From Methanolobus psychrophilus R15 (GTDB taxonomy: Archaea > Halobacteriota > Methanosarcinia > Methanosarcinales > Methanosarcinaceae), in assembly GCA_000306725.1 (NCBI GenBank), contig CP003083.1, forward strand, positions 1,984,001 to 2,048,000: 64,000 nt of DNA, in the 5' to 3' direction. The position numbers were made by a program, and so were the translations under genes. Under the pieces are notes generated by a model, which had not been told where the DNA came from, made no database searches, and worked only from the letters and a program-made list of their open reading frames with translations. Shown piece by piece: positions 58,414-64,000 of the stretch (position 1 is the first letter of the stretch; each line of letters starts with the position of its first letter).

Positions 58414-59772
58414 ATGAACTCCGGCGACCATGCCCAGCGACTTCGCAGGAACCTTCTCCGGAATTACGGAGTAAAGGTGATGTATCTAGGTGCAGCAGTG
58501 CTTGGATTGCGCATACCCCGGGAGTCGGTGGCGGATATATCTAAAAAGGACACTGACACCCTCTACGGAATCCTGCAGTATAATTTCGAGCAGGTAAGAC
58601 CTGATGAGATCAGTGTGATCTATATCATAGCTGATTCAGACCATCTGGAAATGGAGCCTTTAAAGTTCTTTGAGCCTCTGTTGGGAAATATTGGGAATGC
58701 ACTGCTGGAGCTACCTTTGATACAGGCAGGAGAAACTCCTGCTGTATTCCTGGATGAAAATGATGCGTTCCCTGGAGATACGCCCGGTTTGTTTTCCTCC
58801 GGGGACCAGGTTCTGGTAGAGCTGACACCAAAAGAATATCTCCCTGGAAATATTGAGGGTGAAAAGGACACCGGGCAGGCATCTGTTCCTGCTTCTGATA
58901 GTGAAGTACACAGGGAATTGCAGGAGGACAAGAAAGTCGGGAAGATCATGAATGATTTCGCCCGAAATTCTCAAAAGAAAAGGCTCGCCTCCGGCAGGCT
59001 GAAGTCCGGCAGGCGGGCAGAGGTGCTGACCAAAAGCAAGCGTGGGCGTTATGTCAGATACCGGATGCCCGGAGAAAAGATAAACGATATAGCCATAGCA
59101 CCCACTGTGCGCGCAGCGGCCCTGCACGCAAAGGATGGCAAACTTGAGATCATGGGTGGCGATATCAGGGAGAAGATCCGCAGAAGGCGTATTTCCAGCC
59201 TGATAACAGTCGTTTTTGATACGTCCGGTTCTATGGATGAGCAGGATAAGATAATGATCACCAAGGGTGTTGTCATAGCCCTGCTTAAGGATGCTTACCA
59301 GAGGCGTGACAGGGTTTCACTTGTAACGTACAGTGGCAGGTCTTCCCAGCTTGTGCTGCCTTTCACTTCTTCTGTAGAGGCTGCTAAAAGGTATCTGGAG
59401 AAGGTTCCCTTCGGAGGCACAACACCGATGGCCGCAGGTGTGCTTACCGGGATGGACACCATGCTGCGTGAGGTGAAAAAGGAGCCATCGGCTGTCCCGA
59501 TATTGGTCCTGGTCACGGATGGGACAGCCAACTGTGCCCTGCATCTGGGAGGCAATATAAGGAGAGAAATATTGCAGGTCTGCAGGCATATAGCAGAACA
59601 TCACATCAACCTGCTTCTGATAGATATCAGCCCTACAGGTTCAAAACTGGTACAGGAGATGGCTGCGCAGAGCAACGGCAGTTATTACCATCCCGGTTCG
59701 CTCAGCAAAGAAGCTCTTTATTCTGTCATCAGGCAGGAGAGGGACTCAAGGACGGATTTTGCACTGGTATGA
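58414..59772 (+). CDS. VWA-domain chelatase subunit (ChlD-like)
   Basis: A 452-residue protein with an acidic Pro/Asp/Glu-rich middle (about 100-190), a basic segment (KKRLASGRLKSGRR) and a C-terminal von Willebrand A domain. The MIDAS residues are in FDTSGSMDEQ (about 267-276), with Thr in GGTTPMAAG and Asp in LVTDGTANC. It lacks the N-terminal AAA part of full ChlD, so it would work with the ATPase encoded just upstream. Confidence 0.85.
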   Translation: MNSGDHAQRLRRNLLRNYGVKVMYLGAAVLGLRIPRESVADISKKDTDTLYGILQYNFEQVRPDEISVIYIIADSDHLEMEPLKFFEPLLGNIGNALLELPLIQAGETPAVFLDENDAFPGDTPGLFSSGDQVLVELTPKEYLPGNIEGEKDTGQASVPASDSEVHRELQEDKKVGKIMNDFARNSQKKRLASGRLKSGRRAEVLTKSKRGRYVRYRMPGEKINDIAIAPTVRAAALHAKDGKLEIMGGDIREKIRRRRISSLITVVFDTSGSMDEQDKIMITKGVVIALLKDAYQRRDRVSLVTYSGRSSQLVLPFTSSVEAAKRYLEKVPFGGTTPMAAGVLTGMDTMLREVKKEPSAVPILVLVTDGTANCALHLGGNIRREILQVCRHIAEHHINLLLIDISPTGSKLVQEMAAQSNGSYYHPGSLSKEALYSVIRQERDSRTDFALV

Positions 59773-59823
59773 TGCAGGTGAAACAGCCTGGTTTTATATT
59801 ATATCATGCATTAAGCCATAATT

Positions 59824-60378
59824 ATGCTTGAAAAACTCCATGAGTCTTTAATGAATGCTCCTATAGTACGCAGAGGGGAGTACAATTACTTCATACATCC
59901 TATCTCTGATGGCGTGCCCTTTCTGGAACCGGAACTTCTTGAGGAGATCACGGCTCATATAACCCAGATAGCCGATATGGATGTTGACAGAATACTTACC
60001 ATCGAGGCCATGGGCATTCCTCTTGCAACTTCCCTGTCCATGAGAACAGGTATCCCTTTCTCCATTATCAGGAAGCGCCAGTATGCACTTGACGGGGAGA
60101 TCGTTATCTCCCAGAAGACGGGATATTCCAAAGGGGAACTGTATGTGAACTCTGTTAAAAAAGGAGATCGGGTACTCATAGTCGATGATGTGATAAGCAC
60201 GGGAGGCACGCTCCTCGCGCTGATGACCGCACTGCGGGACGCAGGTGTGGAGATATCAGATGCAATTGTTGTTATCGAGCGTGGTGAAGGGGCTTCCAGG
60301 TTACGGGATATGGGCTTTAACGTAAAGACCCTTGTCCGCATAAGCGTTAATGAAAAAGGGGTTTCAATAGAGGCATAG
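59824..60378 (+). CDS. hpt: hypoxanthine/guanine phosphoribosyltransferase
   Basis: A 184-residue archaeal HPRT that salvages hypoxanthine and guanine with PRPP. The PRPP loop is [17 protein letters not shown] (about 117-133), and [17 protein letters not shown] lies earlier. The family overlaps in sequence with GfcR-type regulators, but the overall match is to methanogen Hpt. It precedes dph2 by one base. Confidence 0.88.
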   Translation: MLEKLHESLMNAPIVRRGEYNYFIHPISDGVPFLEPELLEEITAHITQIADMDVDRILTIEAMGIPLATSLSMRTGIPFSIIRKRQYALDGEIVISQKTGYSKGELYVNSVKKGDRVLIVDDVISTGGTLLALMTALRDAGVEISDAIVVIERGEGASRLRDMGFNVKTLVRISVNEKGVSIEA

Positions 60379-60379
60379 T

Positions 60380-61378
60380 ATGGGAGAGGAAGGTTTCGAT
60401 TTCCAGGTAGAGCATATCATTTCCGTGATAAAGGACAGTGGTGCGGAGGTAGTTGGCCTGCAGTTCCCGGAAGGCTTCAAGCGCAGGTCACCTGCAATTG
60501 CAGCGCAGATAGAATCCGGGACCGGTGTAACTGTTATCATATCCGGTAATCCATGTTTCGGAGCATGCGACATCGATGTGGCCCTGCTGGACAGGGTAGA
60601 CATGCTTTTCCACTTCGGGCATGCGCCGCTGGATGATAATGGATTGGCTGGGAAGACTTTCTTTATCGAGGTCAGGTCCCGGGCGGATGTGACAGAGGTT
60701 GTGAGGAAGGCATTGCCTGAACTCTCAGGACACAGGATATGCCTGATAACCACAGTCCAGCATGTTCATAAACTGGAGGATGCCTGCAGGATACTTGAAA
60801 CCGGCGGTAAGGAATGTGTCATCGGGAGGGGAGATAGTAAGATAGCTTATCCGGGCCAGGTGCTCGGGTGCAATTTCTCTGCCGGCCGTGGGGAGGAATG
60901 TGATGAGTATCTTTACATCGGCAGCGGTGAGTTCCACCCACTTGGTGTTTCACTTGCCACGGGAAAAAATGTGCTTATCGCCGATCCGTTCGTTAATGAG
61001 ATACGACGTGCAGACCCTTCAAGGGTACTTAGGCAGAGGAGTGCTGTGATAGCTAAATCCCTTGATGCAAAAGTATTCGGGATCGTTGTATCCTCAAAAC
61101 CGGGGCAAGAGCGGATGCAACTGGCGCAGGAGTTAAAGGACCTGGCTGTCAGGCATGGTATGAGTGCTCATATATTTTCCATGGATCTGGTTACCCCGGA
61201 CCAGCTGCTTCAGTTCAGGGTGGATGCCTTTGTTAACACCGCGTGCCCTCGGCTTGCAGTGGATGAAGTGGGCAGGTTCAGTGCTCCAATGCTGACACCA
61301 CAGGAATTTGAGATCGTCCTGGGGGAGAGGTCATGGGAAGCTCTTGTATTTGATGAGATCACAGGTGATTGCCCTTGA
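60380..61378 (+). CDS. dph2: diphthamide biosynthesis enzyme Dph2
   Basis: A 332-residue non-canonical radical SAM enzyme that transfers the aminocarboxypropyl group of SAM to His of elongation factor 2. Three Cys ligands are expected: [11 protein letters not shown] (about 55-65), the Cys in [11 protein letters not shown], and [11 protein letters not shown] near residue 290. It overlaps the following methyltransferase by a few bases. It is a normal translation-factor modification gene in archaea. Confidence 0.92.
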   Translation: MGEEGFDFQVEHIISVIKDSGAEVVGLQFPEGFKRRSPAIAAQIESGTGVTVIISGNPCFGACDIDVALLDRVDMLFHFGHAPLDDNGLAGKTFFIEVRSRADVTEVVRKALPELSGHRICLITTVQHVHKLEDACRILETGGKECVIGRGDSKIAYPGQVLGCNFSAGRGEECDEYLYIGSGEFHPLGVSLATGKNVLIADPFVNEIRRADPSRVLRQRSAVIAKSLDAKVFGIVVSSKPGQERMQLAQELKDLAVRHGMSAHIFSMDLVTPDQLLQFRVDAFVNTACPRLAVDEVGRFSAPMLTPQEFEIVLGERSWEALVFDEITGDCP

Positions 61379-61962
61379 AACAACGCAAACTCGAGATGTT
61401 GCTTGAGAAGATAGAGGGATTCGATTCCCCAAGTGCCGCTCTTGAGCAGTATGCAACTCCTGCGGTCCTTGCTGCTGAACTGCTGCATTTTGCATATATG
61501 CAGGGTGATCTTGGGGACACGGTATCTGACCTTGGTTGCGGAACCGGCATACTTGCCATAGGCGCAAAAATGCTGGGGGCTAAGAAAGTTGTCGGGTTTG
61601 ACCTGGACAAAAAGGCCCTTGAGGTTGCCAGGAGGAATGCAGAGACAATGGGAGTGGATGTCGAGTTTGTCCATTGTGACATCTCAGAGATCCAGGGACA
61701 TGCCCATACGGTGGTGATGAACCCTCCTTTCGGGGCCCAGGCCAAAGGTAACGACCGACCGTTCCTTTTAAGTGCCTTGAGAACCAGTGATGTGGTATAT
61801 TCCATTCATAATAGTGGGAGCCATGATTTTATCACCAGGTTCATAGGTGATGCCAGGATTACCGACTGGTATTCAACGGCGTTTCCGCTAAAGCGAACAT
61901 TCAAATTCCATAAAAAAGATGTAGAGATGATCAATGTAGAAATGTACCGTATTATGCGATAA
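61375..61962 (+). CDS. METTL5-like rRNA adenine methyltransferase
   Basis: A SAM methyltransferase of about 195 residues with motif [14 protein letters not shown] (about 55-67) and the catalytic [15 protein letters not shown] (about 110-124), the signature of METTL5-type N6-adenine enzymes of small-subunit rRNA. TTG at 61375 is preferred, with AGGTGA at 61363-61368; a TTG at 61369 would add two residues. It overlaps the end of dph2 by four bases. Confidence 0.87.
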   Translation: MKQRKLEMLLEKIEGFDSPSAALEQYATPAVLAAELLHFAYMQGDLGDTVSDLGCGTGILAIGAKMLGAKKVVGFDLDKKALEVARRNAETMGVDVEFVHCDISEIQGHAHTVVMNPPFGAQAKGNDRPFLLSALRTSDVVYSIHNSGSHDFITRFIGDARITDWYSTAFPLKRTFKFHKKDVEMINVEMYRIMR

Positions 61963-62337
61963 ATCCTTAAGTCATAATGCAGTCTTATTCCAGGATTGGT
62001 ATTTTCAAACTTTTAATTCGATTTCAGTGTCATAAGAGGGATTCTAATTAGGATAAGAAACAGGAGAAAAACTTCACGCAGGAAGATCAAGTCTTCCAGC
62101 TCCGGGGATGCGCAGGTCAGTGAAGTTGAGGTATCTATCGATACCCCCCCTACTCAGGGCAAACCTGCAGGATCTAAGGGAGCCTTCGCTCCAAAAGCAG
62201 AGGCAAAGAAAGCAGGAAATGCAAGACCCGAGGCCAAAAAACCCTTCTCCGGGAAGTCCGGGGCAAGGAAAAGCTCTGCTGCAAAAGCAGAAGTAAAGGC
62301 CAAAGAACGTGAGGCAGAAATAATAACAAATCCGCCA

Positions 62338-62934
62338 GTGAGCGGTTCTGTGGAAGAATATAAAATGGATGCAAAAGAAAGTGTTTTTGTCATGCCCGGT
62401 GACCTTGTCGGTACTACCGAAGAGTTCACTGCCGGTGAAGGCACCTACATTGATGTGGGTGATATACATTCAATAGGTACAGGATATGTGCATATTGACA
62501 GGAACTCAAGAGTGATATCCGTGCTTCCTAAAACCAAAACGCCTCCACAGTTGACCGAAGGGGATATTGTTGTTGGCAGCGTTGTGAATATACGTGAATC
62601 TGTTGTCTTGGTTGCGATTGGTGCGATCAGGGGCAAGGGGGAGCGTGAGTTCCAGATGGATGGTCCGGCCGCTATTCATGTTTCCAATGTGAGGGATTCT
62701 TTTGTCAAGAGCCTTTCTCAGGAGTTTGCGATGTCTGACATCGTCAAGGCAAAGGTCATCAATACCCAGAATATGCGCCTGAGCACTGCTGAAGCGTCAT
62801 TGGGTGTCATGAGGGCCAGCTGCTCCAGATGCAGGACGATCCTTGAGAAGGACGAAAGTAAACTCAAATGCCCTTCATGTGGCTATATCGAAAAGAGAAA
62901 GTTGTCTTCCGATTACGGGACCGGAATACTCTGA
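62338..62934 (+). CDS. csl4: exosome subunit Csl4
   Basis: The exosome RNA-binding cap subunit: an N-terminal domain (VMPGDLVGTTEEF), an S1 domain (about 70-150 of this frame, VVGSVVNIRESVVLVAIGAI) and a zinc ribbon with CSRC and CPSC. The GTG at 62338 or the ATG at 62365 (GGAAG eight bases upstream) gives the usual length. The same frame stays open back to 62017 and encodes a Lys/Ala/Ser-rich stretch with coding-like codon use, but it has no ATG, GTG or TTG. rpoL follows by 24 bases. Confidence 0.87.
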   Translation: MSGSVEEYKMDAKESVFVMPGDLVGTTEEFTAGEGTYIDVGDIHSIGTGYVHIDRNSRVISVLPKTKTPPQLTEGDIVVGSVVNIRESVVLVAIGAIRGKGEREFQMDGPAAIHVSNVRDSFVKSLSQEFAMSDIVKAKVINTQNMRLSTAEASLGVMRASCSRCRTILEKDESKLKCPSCGYIEKRKLSSDYGTGIL

Positions 62935-62958
62935 ATATCTATAACAGGTGAGATAAAG

Positions 62959-63237
62959 ATGGAATTGAAGATAATTGATAAGATTGATGACGAAATGCAC
63001 CTTGAGATCAAAGGCGAGACACATACGCTTCTCAACATGCTCAAGTCAGTTCTCCTTGACGACAGCAGAGTGCAGATAGCAACCTATGATATGAAACATG
63101 TTTCTATCAGCGACCCTATACTTTTTGTCAAAACAGATGGCACCGATCCTATAGATGTCATCAAGGATGCACTGAGAGTTCTCATTTCCCAATGCGATGA
63201 GTTCATAGGTGTTTTCTCAAAAGCAGTAGAAGCCTGA
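62959..63237 (+). CDS. rpoL: DNA-directed RNA polymerase subunit L
   Basis: A 92-residue Rpo11/RpoL that dimerizes with RpoD to nucleate polymerase assembly. It has GETHTLLNMLKSVLLDD and HVSISDPILFVKTDG, with the C-terminal helix ALRVLISQCDEFIG. AGGTGA lies before the ATG. It follows csl4 closely, a conserved archaeal pairing, and ends in a clear hairpin terminator. Confidence 0.94.
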   Translation: MELKIIDKIDDEMHLEIKGETHTLLNMLKSVLLDDSRVQIATYDMKHVSISDPILFVKTDGTDPIDVIKDALRVLISQCDEFIGVFSKAVEA

Positions 63238-63248
63238 GATTACCTGCA

Positions 63249-63275
63249 GCACCTTTTAGGTGCATTTCTCTTTTT
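63249..63275 (+). terminator. intrinsic-type terminator of rpoL
   Basis: GCACCTTTTAGGTGC (63249-63263) forms a 6-bp stem and is followed by TTTCTCTTTTT. It lies 11 bases after the rpoL stop. Confidence 0.65.
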
Positions 63276-63416
63276 ACGGCTCTCTGTGGCTATTGACTCT
63301 GATTCAGCTTTGCATTTCTGACATTCATTCCTGTGTGGCAGAGAATCTTTGATGAATATTCTTAATTAGTATTGGCTCACTATCCAAAAAGGTAATTTTA
63401 ACAAGTGAAGATTTAA

Positions 63417-64000
<584 letters not shown>

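Noticed and set aside
62074-62469. 131-codon minus-strand frame opposite csl4
   Set aside because: It is antisense to the purine-rich csl4 region; low-complexity Phe/Leu/Cys translation typical of a shadow frame.
63276-63400. Minus-strand stretch reading as a small Cys-rich tail (PHRNECQKCKAESES)
   Set aside because: It looks protein-like but has no start codon, promoter or ribosome site; too short to support.

Overview
The window is chromosomal DNA from a methanogenic archaeon of the Methanosarcinales, most likely a Methanosarcinaceae genus near Methanolobus or Methanococcoides. Placement is inferred from gene content, not from a search. Diagnostic genes are CofD (coenzyme F420), SepCysS (tRNA-dependent cysteine synthesis), archaeal PAN, RpoL, aIF2-beta, Csl4, Dph2, archaeal GlmM and proteins with PEF- or PGF-type C-terminal sorting signals. 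Promoters have archaeal TATA boxes, and several transcripts look leaderless or short-leadered. No IS element, phage, CRISPR array or rRNA was seen. The only tRNA is tRNA-Pro(UGG), with CCA encoded.

Layout. 0-2 kb: end of a response regulator and a REC-PAS-PAS histidine kinase. 2-6.5 kb (minus): trpD-trpF-trpE-trpG plus a small adenylate-kinase-like gene, behind a TATA box and a TrpY-like operator. 6.6-9.8 kb (minus): feoA-feoB, an unknown membrane protein and a Cys-rich FeoC-like winged helix. 10-16 kb: divergent cobalamin genes, cobQ/cbiP (minus) facing cbiT-L-F-G(N)-G(C)-H-C (plus), with a repeated motif between them. 16-22.4 kb (minus): a sorted surface protein, a thioredoxin lipoprotein/CcdA pair, a riboflavin-pathway reductase, CBS and USP proteins and an amidohydrolase. 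22.5-23.4 kb: a two-domain structured RNA ahead of a DUF167 gene, then a 26-codon small gene with a structured 3' region. 23.5-32 kb: mostly core archaeal or methanogen genes (Toprim, DUF356, proC, MBF1, PAN, DUF99, glmM, larE, a GNAT protein, DUF531, DUF166).

32-37.3 kb is the accessory-looking part: two adjacent secreted proteins built from six copies of a Cys-bounded module (one ends in a fasciclin domain) and a small PEF-sorted protein, bracketed by two near-identical palindromes. 37.5-48.5 kb: a DUF362 ferredoxin, trpS-pheS, a radical SAM gene overlapping a KaiC-like ATPase, L10e-aIF2beta, DUF1786, moaB, a KaiC relative with a broken P-loop, a CRM RNA-binding protein and DUF190. 48.5-52.5 kb: a thioredoxin-CcdA fusion and a molybdopterin set (moaD-moeA) ending in a one-chain double FluC/CrcB fluoride channel. 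52.7-55.7 kb (minus): HD phosphohydrolase, LpdD-like protein, UbiX and an ABC-2 permease in a tight row. 55.7-64 kb (plus): cofD, a membrane protein, a Mg/Co-chelatase-like ATPase and VWA pair, hpt, dph2, a METTL5-like methyltransferase, csl4, rpoL and the start of SepCysS.

The most interesting items are the double FluC with an extra linker helix and an ideal internal start site, the structured RNA at 22.56-22.74 kb whose 5' end sits at the expected transcription start, the 26-aa small protein, the six-module secreted pair, and two genes (cbiG-N and csl4) whose coding-like frames extend upstream of any ATG, GTG or TTG.
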